64,000 nt of DNA from Tetradesmus obliquus. Lineage: Eukaryota; Chlorophyta; Chlorophyceae; Sphaeropleales; Scenedesmaceae. Location of the stretch: positions 3,596,001-3,660,000 of the forward strand of contig CP126203.1 in NCBI GenBank assembly GCA_030272155.1, written 5' to 3'. This document shows, in pieces, positions 1 through 10,800 of this stretch; position 1 is the first letter of the stretch, and every line of letters starts with the position of its first letter. The position numbers were made by a program, and so were the translations under genes. A model generated the notes under the pieces. The model was not told where the DNA came from. It did not search any database and saw only the letters and a program-made list of their open reading frames with translations.

Positions 1-182
1 CTCTGCACTTTTAAAGCGATTACAAGCCAATCAATGCGGTGGCTGCATTTAACGTTGTTTAGCAGAGCAAGTACCTTGTTGCTGCGCACTGATGACCTGC
101 CTCCTTTAAGCAGCCGAGGGTACTTACTCCCTCCTCTCCTTGACCACCTGCTGCTGCTGCTGCTGCTGCTCTCTGTGCGTAG

Positions 183-2291
183 GCTGAGCCTGGTCACTGA
201 GATGACCAAGCACATCAAAGTGCGCACCAACAGCAAAGGGGTGAGTAAAAAGCGCTGGCGACGCAGCTGCTGCGGTGTGGTTGCAACGTGCTTGCCGGTG
301 ATCAATCTTGTCAGCAGACGCGCAGTGCAGGTGACTTGAAATGGATAATTGCACAGGCCACTCGCTTATAAAGTAACACACACGCGGTGAGATGGGATGT
401 AACTTGTGACCAGGATGACATTGAGCGTTCATACCTGCTGCTGCTGCTGCCGCCGCCGCTGCTGCTGCTGCTGCTGCTGCTGCTCCGTCCAGACGGACCG
501 CGAGCTGCGCGAGTTCACGCCCTCCTTCCTGTGGCTGCTGCGCGACTTCTACCTGCGCCTGGAGGACGAGCACGGCCGCACTGTGAGTGCTTCAGTGGTG
601 CTGCTCTGTTTTCTTTCAGCTGCATTCTCAGTAGTTGTCTGTGCTCGATACGCTTACGACATCCTTGTTTTCAGCTATGTCTGCTGTGGTAACGCACGTG
701 TGCATGCGTAATCTCCTGCGCAGGTGACGCCTTACAGCTACCTGCAGACCGCGCTGATGCTTGTGTGTGTAAATCTTTTTCGGGATCTGCTGGTTGTAAC
801 ATGTCATGTCCTGCGTGATCTTCTGCGCAGGTGACGCCCAACGACTACCTGGAGACCGCGCTGATGCCTGTGGGCGGGCTGGGTGCTGCGGTGGAGGCCA
901 AGAACGCCATCCGCACCAGCATCAAGGGCCTGTTCCCTGACAGGGACTGCGCCACGCTGGTGCGCCCCATGCACGACGAGCTGGTGAGTGGAGGTGGGAG
1001 TGATGGGGGAGGGGGGTGTTTGTCTGTCAGGCAAGGGAGCGTTGTTATTGATGTGGAAAGGATGGCGACCATGCGCGCCAAGCTGTTGAGGGGCTAGAGG
1101 GAGTCGCTTAGTAAGACATATGCATAACGGAGGGCGTGTTCCCTGACAGGGACTGCGCCAAGCTGGTGCGGCCCATGCACGACGAGCTGATGAGCGTGAT
1201 TGGGGTGGATTGCAGTTGTGCAGCAGGGAAGCCAAGGACGCTCTCCGCACCAGCATCGCTGCTCATCCTCACAGCAGCATGACTGCAGGCGACAGCACCC
1301 TCACATGACCTTGCTGGTACTGCAGCCTGCTTAACGTCGTGCGACCACAGGCAGTTGCACATGCATGGACTGTCTATTATCTAGCGCGTGATGCTGCATC
1401 ATTCTGTGTGGCTGCAGGCGTTGGTGACGCTGGATCACATCCAGCACAGTTGTTCACTGCCGGCGGCTGCTGCATCCTGCTGCACCATAACTTTCCCAGC
1501 AGCTCTGTTGACGCTAATTTTCGCATGATGCTGGATGGTTTGTGCAGGCGCTGGTGACGCTGGACCACATCCAGCCGGAGCAGTTGCGGCCGGAGTTCAG
1601 GGACGGCGTGGCCTCGCTGCTCAAGCTGATACTGCAGAAGGTGAGTGGGGCGTGGCTTCACAGCTGGATTGGCGCTTTGTGGGGGCTGGTCAGCTTCTAG
1701 CAAGGCGCTGCGCTATTGGGCGATCTTTTGGTGTCTGTGCCGAACAGTCTGGCTGCTGATCCTGGATGCAGGTGTCAGGATGCATCACATGACAAGTGAC
1801 GCAAACCAAGCAAGAAGTGACCCGTCGGCGCTTGCACCTGCGAGAGCACAGCAGTTTCTGCTGCATGCTATGCAACAACACATGCCACGTGCTGTTCACT
1901 GACGGCTTGCTAACAGCTTGCGCACAGCTCAAACCCGGTGTGTGTGCATTGGGGTTCCCACCCCTCGTTTGAGTGGAGCATGTAATGTAATGTATGTAAT
2001 GCATTGCTGCCTGCAGGCACAGCCGAAGCACTTGGGCTCCTTCTTGCTGAGCGGGCCAGTGCTGGCTGGCCTCACTGAGGCATATGTTGAGGCCATCAAC
2101 AACGGAGCAGTGCCGACCATCGCCACGGCATGGCAGGTGTGCGCACTGTTGCTGCATGTGTAGCGATGGAAGCTCGTTGTATGCTCGTGCGGCGGAGCAG
2201 GCAGCCGGCAATGAGTGCACAGGAATGAACAGGCAGGTGGCAGCAGTCGCGTCATCAGGTATCACATTACATCGTTATATAATGCAGTGTA

Positions 2292-2327
<36 letters not shown>

Positions 2328-5300
2328 TGCAGGGTGTGGCGGAGCAGGAGTGCAGGCGAGCAGCAGACGTCGCTGAGGCGGCCTACGCAGCAGTGTTTGA
2401 CGAGGTGCGCGCGTGGTGCTGCTCTGCATAATGCGTGTGGTGCATACCTGCAGCTGCTAAATGCACGGGCATGCAGCATCCGTATATGGCACAGCATTGT
2501 GGCTGCCTGTGGCTTGGCTGCACACAGTGACTGTGCAACGCGCTCACAGGCTCGCGTATGCACTGACAAGTGGACCTATATGTTACTGACAATGTGCAGG
2601 CTGTTTCACCAGAAGAAGCAGCGCTGGATGAGGAGCACGCTCGCTGCCTGAGCGTGGCTGCTGCTGCCTTTGAAGATGCAGCAGTGGGTGAGGAGCGCAT
2701 ACGCGCCATACACAAGGCTAAGTACATTGAGGGCTGCACAGCGCGGTGAGTAAAAATGCAAATGCAGCCTGGTCACACATTTTGCCGCTCCTTGGTGCGG
2801 TTTCTGCTCACAGCTTGCACGGCTCAAGCACCAATGCCGTAGCGTGGTCTGGAAGCTGGGACAGCAAACACTACGTCGCATGCTGAGTCACAGTGCTTGC
2901 TGCTGCTGTTGTGCAGCTTTGCGCAAGTGCGTGCGCGCAAGCTGGCGGAGGCCGCCGCCACCGTGAACGAGCTGCTGCTCAAGGCCAGCACGCTGGTCAG
3001 CAGCGCCCTTGCGGCAGACGGCAGTGACCCGCAGCGTGTACAGGAGGTGCTGGCACAGGTGAGACCCTTGGAAGCCCGTTTGTGGTGTCACTTTGGCACT
3101 GCTTTTATGGGTGGGTTGTCACGGGTGGGCTGCTTAATGCTCTGATGCTGGTCAGCAAGTGCTGAAGGTGCTGGCACATGTAGGAGGCGTGACTGGTGAT
3201 TTGCTTCGGGGCACAAGGGGGCCCGCATGTGATGCATGCTGCTACTGTGTACCAAACACGTGCTGTGCAAACAGCCGCGCTCAGGAGGCGTTGCACAGGG
3301 TGGGGGCTCTTTTCCTGGGCATTGCTTCGCCCTGAGATCCTGCTGCGTCATAGCTCTTCATGTGTGGTGTGCTGGCGTGCGTGCTGCAGCTCCTAGACCA
3401 GTATGTGTGGCTGGAAGCCGGCCCGCTACAGCTGCTCCGCCTTAAACTCATATGCTGCTTTGAGTTTTATTTGTACATGTGCTGCGCGTCTGCCGTGCTG
3501 CAGTTCCTGGACCAGTATGTGCGGCTGGCGGCTGGCCCGCTCAAGTGGGTGAAGCTGGTGGAGTTCCTCAAAGCGACCTACCCGCGCATCGTGAACGAGA
3601 TGCTGGGGCGGCAGGAGGCGCAGGTACGAGTGAAATAAGGGAGGCATTGGTGCAACAGGGAGGCATAGGGGGTGTTCTGTCTGTTTCTGCATGCGTGTGG
3701 CATGGCAGGAGGCACAGTTGTAATGGATGGGCGGACGGGAGGCAGGGCATGCTGCTTGCTGGTGGGTGAATCTGGTGGAGTTCCTCAAGGCGACCTACCC
3801 GCGCATTGTGAACGAGATGCTGGGCCCGCAGGAGGCGCAGGTGTGGGCACAAAGAAGGAAGCAGAGATGGCCGAAAAGTGCGGCTAGCTCCCACCATACA
3901 CGGTAGTGGGGCATAGGCACAACACCGTGGCTTTTCCAGCTGCTCATCACCGTCTGTGCCACCCAAATGTGGCTACGTCCATGGCTGCCGCTGCCTGCTG
4001 CTGTTATCACTTGATGCAACGCATGCTGCGTGTAGGGGCGTGGTGCAACGCATGCATGTTGAGCTTTGTGTGCATGCTGTAACTGAGGCTTGGTATGATG
4101 TGCTGCTGCTGCTGCTGCAGGCGCGCTCTGATGTGAAGCGGCTGGCTGAGGAGCTGGCGCTGGCACACAAGCAGATCAGCAGCAGCCGCAGCAAAGCTGA
4201 CAAGGTGCGGGGCTGCACATTATGAGTCGGCAGGGCAGGCACAGCACACTGTCGCGCAGCCGTTGAGGCTGCTGTTCAGATGCATTGGCGTGTTATACAC
4301 GTGTTGGCAGCCACGCGTGGTGCTTGGCTCCCAGAATTTGCCTTTGTGCCGCACCGCACTGTGCAACACTCAACAAAGGTACACACATACACCTTGTACA
4401 GCTGACGGGCTGCGGTGCACTGGAAAGTTGGAGGTGCCGGCAAATGCACAAGTCAGTCAACATGGCTTCCTCGTGCGTGTTGCGTGCTGCTGCTGCAGGC
4501 TGAGGCTGAGCTGGCTGACTCGACTGCTGCTGTGGGTGAGCTCAAGCGGCGCGTGAAGGAGCAGGCGCACGAGCTGGCTGCCTACAAGGTGGACACAGAG
4601 AACAAGGCAGGCAAGGTGAGGACACAGCCACAGCTGTTGACAACAGCAGCAGCAGCAGCGCAAATGCAGACAAGGTGGAAAATGAGAACAAGGCAGGCAA
4701 GGTGAGGGGGCACAGCCACAGCTGGCAGCAGCAGCAGCGGCAGCAATGCAGCGTGTACTGCAGACAACGTGGACACAGAGAACTAGGCAGGCAAGGTGAG
4801 CAGACAGCCACACTGGCAGCAGCAGCAGCACCGCAGCATGGAATGCAGACAAGGTGGACAATGAGAACAAGGCAGGCAAGGTGAGCGGCGACTTGTAATT
4901 GGTAACAGCCGCAGCAGCACATAGAGCAACACATTCCCTTCCAGAGCCTTGTATTTGTTTCGTAGACAAGTTGACAACTTAGGTCACACGGCTAATCAAG
5001 AGTGCTTGCTGGCTGTGCTGCGCTGCGCTGCTGCTGCGGCCAGGTGTCTGCGCTGGAGGCGCAGGTGCAACCATGTCTGCTTCTTCTTTGCTGTGCTGCT
5101 GGCTGTGCTGCTGGGTGCTTGCTGGCTGTGCTGTGCTGCGCTGCTGCTGCGGCCAGGTGTCTGCGCTGGAGGCGCAGGTGCAACTATGTCTGCTTCTAAT
5201 TGCTGTTTGCTGGCTGTTGGCTGGGTGCTTGCTAGCTGTGCTGTGCTGCGCTGCTGGTGCGGCCAGGTGTCTGCGCTGGAGGCGCAGGTGCGACATTAGC

Positions 5301-6703
5301 TTCTTCTCATTGCTGTTTGTTGGCTGCTTGCTGGCTGTGCTGTGCTGTCGCTACTGGTGCGGCTAGGTGTCTGCGCTGGAGGCGCAGGTGCGTGAGCTGC
5401 AGCTGGTGGGAGAGAAGCGGCTGCTGAGCGTGCAGCAGGAGGCAGACGCAGCGGCACGGCAAGCACGCGTGGCACACGAGCAGGAGGTCACAGCCCTGCA
5501 GGTGGGTGCGAGTCAGCAAACTGCACTGTGTATCACTGCGCCGCACACCACGGCTTGCATGTGTGCGTCGCTGGTATTGCTGCTCTTGTGGGGTGCCTCC
5601 CGCGCTGGCGTCTGTGCTGAAGTAGTTTTGACATCTGTCTGCAACATCCATGTGCTGGCCTAGACATAATATAGGGCAGCTGGTGAACTGCAGTGGGTGC
5701 AGCAAGACACACCTGTCCGGGTGGAACGCACCTATCACCCTTCAGCAATGCACTCATCCTCGTGCTACTTACTCTGCTGCTCACTCTCTGCTGCTGCCTG
5801 TTCCACTGTGCGCAGTCCAAGCTGGCTGGCGAGCAGCGGCGCGTCAGCGAGCTGACAGCAGAGCTGGCTGAGTCAGAAGGGCGGCTGGCTGGCTTGAGCG
5901 GGCAGCTGGGCGTGAGCCAGGCAGAAAGCTCGGAGTATCTGGCCAAGTACAGCAGCGCAAAGAGCGAAGTGGCTGGGCTGTCAAGGCAGCTGGAAGAGGT
6001 GGGTTGTGGGGTGGAGGGGGCGGGGACAGCAGGCAAGCGCTGCATCCTTTGTGTGCAGCATGTGTTGTCCCGTGCTCGCCTTGTAAGAGTGTGTGGCCCA
6101 TCACAGTCTGGCTAAGAGCGAAGTGGCTGGCCTGTCAAGGCAGCTGGAAGAGGTGGGTGGGCAAAAGCTCAACATATGCTGAGGCGCGCGACGTGTGCTG
6201 CCAGCCGTGCTCACCTAAACAAGTGCATTGTTGCATCAGCGTTGTGCAGTGGGTTTTGATTGCCACAGAGATACTTGTTGTGGTGTGCAGCCGCGGCAGT
6301 GCAGGCGGCGTATGTGTGCTCTATGCATAGCAAGCATGGCTGAATGCTGGCTTTGCTGCGTACTGCTGCTGCTGCTGTTGCTGCGCTGCAGGCTCGTGTG
6401 CAGCTGGCAGCGCTGCAGGTGCAGAAGCAGTTGGCTGAGCGGCAGCGTGACGAGGCAGAAGCAGCGGTAGCAGAGCTGGAGGCGCAGCTAGAAGAGATCG
6501 GTGCAGAGATAGCAGACCACATGGCAGAGGCAGAAGCGGAGCAGCAGCGAGCCAAGAGCATGACGAGTGCCAGCGGCGGCACTGGTGCTGGTAGTTTGGC
6601 TGCTGGCAGCCCGAGCAGAGGTGGCAGCGTAAGCAAGACAGGCGCAGGCGGCAACCGTGAGTTCAATTTCCTGCAGCTCAGCAACAATGCTGCTTGTAGT
6701 TGA
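183..6703 (+). CDS. Guanylate-binding-protein-like large GTPase, 3' part (5' end outside window)
   Basis: Fourteen exons are readable: 183-240, 493-582, 831-983, 1548-1640, 2017-2136, 2333-2404, 2600-2745, 2917-3058, 3504-3623, 4121-4204, 4499-4615, 5367-5501, 5816-5998, 6392-6703. All phases agree and give 607 residues. The first exon reads LSLVTEMTKHIKVR and the next continues FTPSFLWLLRDFYL, then LFPDRDCATLVRP; this order matches the end of the GTPase domain and the helical domain of plant GBP homologues (family knowledge, Arabidopsis At5g46070 type). The P-loop and other early GTPase motifs lie before position 1. From exon 10 on the protein is a Lys/Glu/Ala-rich coiled coil, followed by a Gly/Ser-rich tail. 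GBPs are dynamin-related GTPases acting on membranes or in defence; the role here is unknown. Introns carry many partial exon copies, listed separately. An open stretch in another frame follows the stop. Confidence 0.85.
721..760 (+). repeat. Head echo of GBP exon 831-983
   Basis: About 38 bases after a CAG acceptor resemble the first bases of the exon at 831 (reading VTPYSYLQTALM against VTPNDYLETALM). The copy stops after about 13 codons with no donor, so it looks like a non-functional partial duplicate in the intron upstream. Confidence 0.7.
1130..1188 (+). repeat. Tail echo of GBP exon 831-983
   Basis: A near copy of exon bases 925-983 (encoding LFPDRDCATLVRPMHDE in the real exon) lies about 150 bases downstream in the intron. 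The donor has drifted (GATGAG instead of GGTGAG). Confidence 0.8.
1411..1452 (+). repeat. Head echo of GBP exon 1548-1640
   Basis: CTGCAG followed by about 30 bases matching the exon start (ALVTLDHIQ) with a few changes, 130 bases upstream of the real exon. Confidence 0.75.
3385..3427 (+). repeat. Head echo of GBP exon 3504-3623
   Basis: GCTGCAG plus a start copy reading LLDQYVWLEAGPL against FLDQYVRLAAGPL in the real exon, about 115 bases upstream of it. The copy then diverges. Confidence 0.8.
3765..3841 (+). repeat. Tail echo of GBP exon 3504-3623
   Basis: About 77 bases nearly identical to 3548-3624, encoding VEFLKATYPRIVNEML and followed by a GT donor, lie 217 bases downstream of the original. 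There is no acceptor of its own directly in front of it. Confidence 0.85.
4665..4885 (+). repeat. Three tail echoes of GBP exon 4499-4615
   Basis: The exon end (VDTENKAGK, then GTGAG) recurs three times at about 4666-4700, 4763-4798 and 4848-4884, each followed by similar intron bases and CAG runs. The middle copy has a TAG in place of the AAG lysine codon. Confidence 0.85.
5038..5290 (+). repeat. Three head echoes of GBP exon 5367-5501
   Basis: The segment CCAGGTGTCTGCGCTGGAGG with about 60 bases of preceding intron (TGCTGTGCTGCGCTGCTG type) occurs at about 5040, 5156 and 5262, then at 5365 where it opens the real exon. Spacing is 103-116 bases. Each copy breaks off after VSALEAQV. Confidence 0.88.
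6111..6154 (+). repeat. Tail echo of GBP exon 5816-5998
   Basis: A copy of the exon end reading KSEVAGLSRQLEE with the GTGGGT donor retained lies about 150 bases downstream of the original. Confidence 0.85.
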
Positions 6704-7801
6704 GGAGCAGAGGCTGTCGCTGCACGCGAAAGAGATTATCATGGAACATGTTGATACAACTGCAACAGCTGTGCTTTGATACGGGGTTTGCTGTGAAGCT
6801 TTAGCAGTGATGGCCGCAGCACTGTCCATTGTCTTGCAGTACCCCAGCTTGCCTCTGCTGTGTATGACGCTGATGCCTCTGCTGCTGCCATTGTGGATCT
6901 TGCTTGCAGTGCTTCTGCCCTGCTACAGCAGTGAAGGGCAGCAGGATGGCGAGGACCTCATCAAAGCAGCATGAGCTCTGCCAGGCACAGCCAGCAGTAC
7001 AAATGCAGCAAGCAGCTGCAGCAGCAACGCACTTGACATGTGTGCTTTGCTAGCAGCAGCATGTGGCCAAGCGGTCAGGAAGCCGGGTCCGGGGTGCTGC
7101 AGAGGTTAGCATGCATTGCTGGACAGCCTCATGTGAGGCTGCCATCAGCATGTGACAGCCGCATGTGAGGCTGCCGTCATCATGTAACAGCCTTCACTGG
7201 CCTTTGGCACGTTGCCCCTGTTTGGGGGTAAAACAGCCCGATCACCCGGCCATGCTTTCCGCCCTATTCACAAAAACAGCTGTTACATGCATGCTTCTGG
7301 CAGTTTTGTCATGTCCCGTGATTATTTCCAGGGTCGGTGTCCAAGATGTTGCATCATGCATAATACAGTGCAGGAAATGCATGCTGATGTTTGTCAGCCA
7401 GCTGCATGCTGTTGCGTCCAGTGCAGTGTAACAAACAGTGGCTGCTGCAGTGCAACAAACAGTCGCCACAAACACAGCATAGGCAATCGCAGCACTAATC
7501 ATCTCTTCTATGATCACATTCTTTTAGATGCACACCAGCAGCAGCTGCCACCTGCTGGTCGCCTGCTGCAGCCATCTCAGCACAGGGCATGCCGGCCAGC
7601 TGCTGGTGCTGCTGCTCAAAAACGCCCGTCACACATACTGCCGTTGTCATCCAGTTAATCGTGCATTGGAACTGCATAGCAGCTCATGCAACCTAGTTTT
7701 TGGTGCTATTACCATGGTAGGCACACCAACGTGATGGGCAATTGCAACCAAACAACTCAAACAGCGATGCCGCAGTGCTGGCGCGGCATCATGAGCTGGC
7801 T
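6704..7801. other. Convergent intergenic region between GBP-like and tyrosinase genes
   Basis: No convincing gene is seen. It holds the 3' ends of two convergent genes. TGTAA occurs at 7183-7187 (+), and TTACA near 7282 would be the signal on the minus strand. A short direct repeat (CATGTGAGGCTGCC type) lies near 7130-7175. Confidence 0.5.
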
Positions 7802-10800
7802 CTATGCAGCTGTACCCCCGCTCTCGGGTCCTGCTGGCGCTGCTAGGTCTGCTGTTGCCACAAACAGCACTGGCCCCCTATTTGTTTTGGGGGCTGCAAA
7901 AAACGCACTGCGCAGGGCCGTCGGCCCAGCTTCATTCTGCGCAGCCACGTAGTTTGCCACGGGCGCAGGCAGCTGCACTGGTTCGCTAGGCATGGGGCCG
8001 ATCAGCGCATCCTGCTCGTCTTCTGTCAGGTTGTAAGGCCTCGTCCAGGTGACAGATATGTCTTTGACAGCTACGTGGTGGATCTGTAGCATCAGCAACA
8101 GCAGCAGCAGCAATGGCAGTCACTGCTGAGCAGCAGCTAACAGTACTGCGCGGCACACTGTGTCTTGGCAAGCACAGCCCAGGCTACAACTGCTAATCGT
8201 CTGCCCACAGCTTGACGGCAGCAGCATCTCGTGAGGGGTTCGTGCGGCTGTGCACCACCTGCTCATGTTCAAACACTGAGTCATGCACGTGCACATGCCT
8301 ACATATGCAACTCCCACGGCATGCGTGCAAGCATGCTCTCAAACAGCAAGTCATGCACGTGCTCATGCCTACACATGAAGGCTGCCATACCTGGGCACCA
8401 TTGGGCTTGACTGCGACCCACTGGATGTTGTCTTTCAGCTTCCCCTCCAGATCGTCCCATGTGAGCTCTGTCTCAGCTGTGATGAGCTTGGGCCTTCAAG
8501 TCCACGGTTGCCGACTGTCAGCGTCGCTCTGCATATGCAACATGCATGTTGCAGTTGGCGATTGAGTGCAAAGCTTGTGACCCACGTGCACGCGCGTGCA
8601 CGCGCCCAAATCAAGTGAGGAGCAGTGGCCCAAAAAGGCTGATCCGATGCATGATACAAGTGCGCGCAATGAAAGCTGGTCACTGACGCATGTCACACTC
8701 ATGCACATGCATATTTTCCCTAGTATACAAAAGTCTACATGACGCTACGGCAAAGTGTTGACTTGACAGATGAATGCTGCGCACATGAGGCTGCGCCCAG
8801 ACCTACGTAAACGTGCCTTCACACACCTTATACCACACTGCTTTGTCAGCCATGCTTTACAGAAAGGGCACAGCCCTGTAATATGCAACAGCAGGGTCAT
8901 GTCCGCTGACAGAGCCTGCCCGCTTGTACCCGCTCACCACCACCAGTAGCACATGCCAGATGATCTGCATCTCCCATGAGCCTGTCGGTTGGTTCCCAAT
9001 TAGGCTTCCACTCCTTGCCGAGTATAACATGCAACATAACGTAACATAGTTGAATGTGACATAATGCATCTTCATAACCCACCTTATCTTCCACCAGCTC
9101 CGCCGGCTCGACAGGTCCTACCTTCAGCAGCGCTGACGTGAGGTCCACTGAGCCGCACACCTGCTGCCTGCCGGGGTGCCTGCAGTTGGCGCACTTGTTG
9201 CTGGCAGCGTTGCTGCTGGCAAAGACTGACACGGAGCCTGTGGCAAGAGTAAATGGCGCAGGGTGTGAAGCAAGCGGCTGTGGTGAGCATGTATGCAGTT
9301 GAGACTCAACAAGCGGTGCAAACGTGTGACAGCCGAAGGCAGCACGAGCGTGGCAGCTGCTTCAGACATTGTGTCTTTAATAGTACTGTTATTAGTGTTG
9401 TTGCTGAGAGACACTGTTGGTGAGGTGCCGACCTTAGCAGCTTTCTGTCGGCGGAAGTCAATGTTGTCAATATCATGAGCCTGTGATGTGATAACCAAGC
9501 AGGTCAGGTGTGATGACCCCACCCCCAGAGTCCAGGGTACTGCAGCCATGAGTACATGACCGTTGCACCCACCTGCAAAGTAGGGGTTGTCCTTGGTGGG
9601 TGTGCTGGCGTCCACCACATAGTCTGACTTGTCATAGCCCACAAACACGTTGATGCTGAACGGGCCATTGAGGCGGCGCTTGGCAATGCCTTTGAAGTTG
9701 ACATGCAGCCGGTAGCCCTCTGTGTAGTCCAAGGACGGGCTGTAGATCTGGTTAATCTGCACATAGCGTGTGCAGTCAGAGGCGCTGCGTGTCCCTCAAC
9801 TTCGATCACACTTGAAAAATTTGTCCGTAAATTAGGTTGACGGCAACACGAGGAGGGACGGGCTGTCAGCAAAGCTAGGCTCTTAAGTAAGCAGGCCAAT
9901 GGCGGCACTAGGCAATATACATTGAACATCTGTACCACAATTGTACATAGAGCGCTGACCGTCTCCGCGTGTGGGTGTTACCTGCTGCAAACAGGTGGTG
10001 AATGCTCACCTTGGTCAGCATCTCAGCTTGTGTCAGCCCTGCAGCCTGCCATTCTATGAGCTCAGGGTAGGTGTAGCCGAGGTGCTGGGCAGCACAACAG
10101 CAAACAAAAAGCCCCGTGTCAGCCGCGAATGTGCACAGATGATGTTGCTGGCATTCTGGCTGATTTTGTGTCAACATAAATACTAGGTTCCACATGCATT
10201 GCTGCATACAGTAGCAACAGCAAAGGTGCACAGGCATGTGCATGCAGAAGCCCCACCGTTCAACAGTGTGCCAGCCAAATTTCAGCTGCAGCGGCCCTGC
10301 CCCCGTCAAGAACATGTTCTTGTACAAGTCATCATGACTTGGGCGGCCCCAGCCTGGCGGGTGAGCCTCACATGTGAAACACAAGGGAATGTGACTGCCA
10401 CTACACAGGCTCAGGGTGCAGCATGCATCTTTGAGCCCTGCACTACACCCACCTCTAGCGAGCGCACACCCTTGGAAGTGTAGAAGGCCCCCATGTCCGA
10501 CTGGTCGATGTTGCCCGCCTCATCCTCCAGCTGTTTGCGCTTCCGGAACGGCGTCAGCGGTGTGTTCTCATCTGTGGTTGATCCATCCGGGAAGGTGAAG
10601 GTGCCCGCTTTCTCCTCCTCGGGCTGGATCCATGTGGCTGGGTTGGAAGGGTCGTCGTACACGACCTGCATTCAGGGCATTCGTGACAGCGTTTGGCACA
10701 TGGGCGTGGAAAAGGTAGTTATGTGAAGGTGACGGCAGCTCCCTGTCAGGTGCCAGGTGCCGCACACGGTGTGTGCTGGGCTCGCACGGAATATTCCACT

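Noticed and set aside
8930..8985. Possible extra tyrosinase exon ([13 protein letters not shown])
   Set aside because: The flanking exons 9237-9083 and 8486-8391 join in phase and match the family directly. Inclusion would need a different acceptor and gives no recognisable sequence.
10240..10345. Minus-strand open stretch around [19 protein letters not shown] as an extra tyrosinase exon
   Set aside because: It has no matching splice sites in phase, the neighbouring exons join correctly without it, and part of it is the double palindrome.
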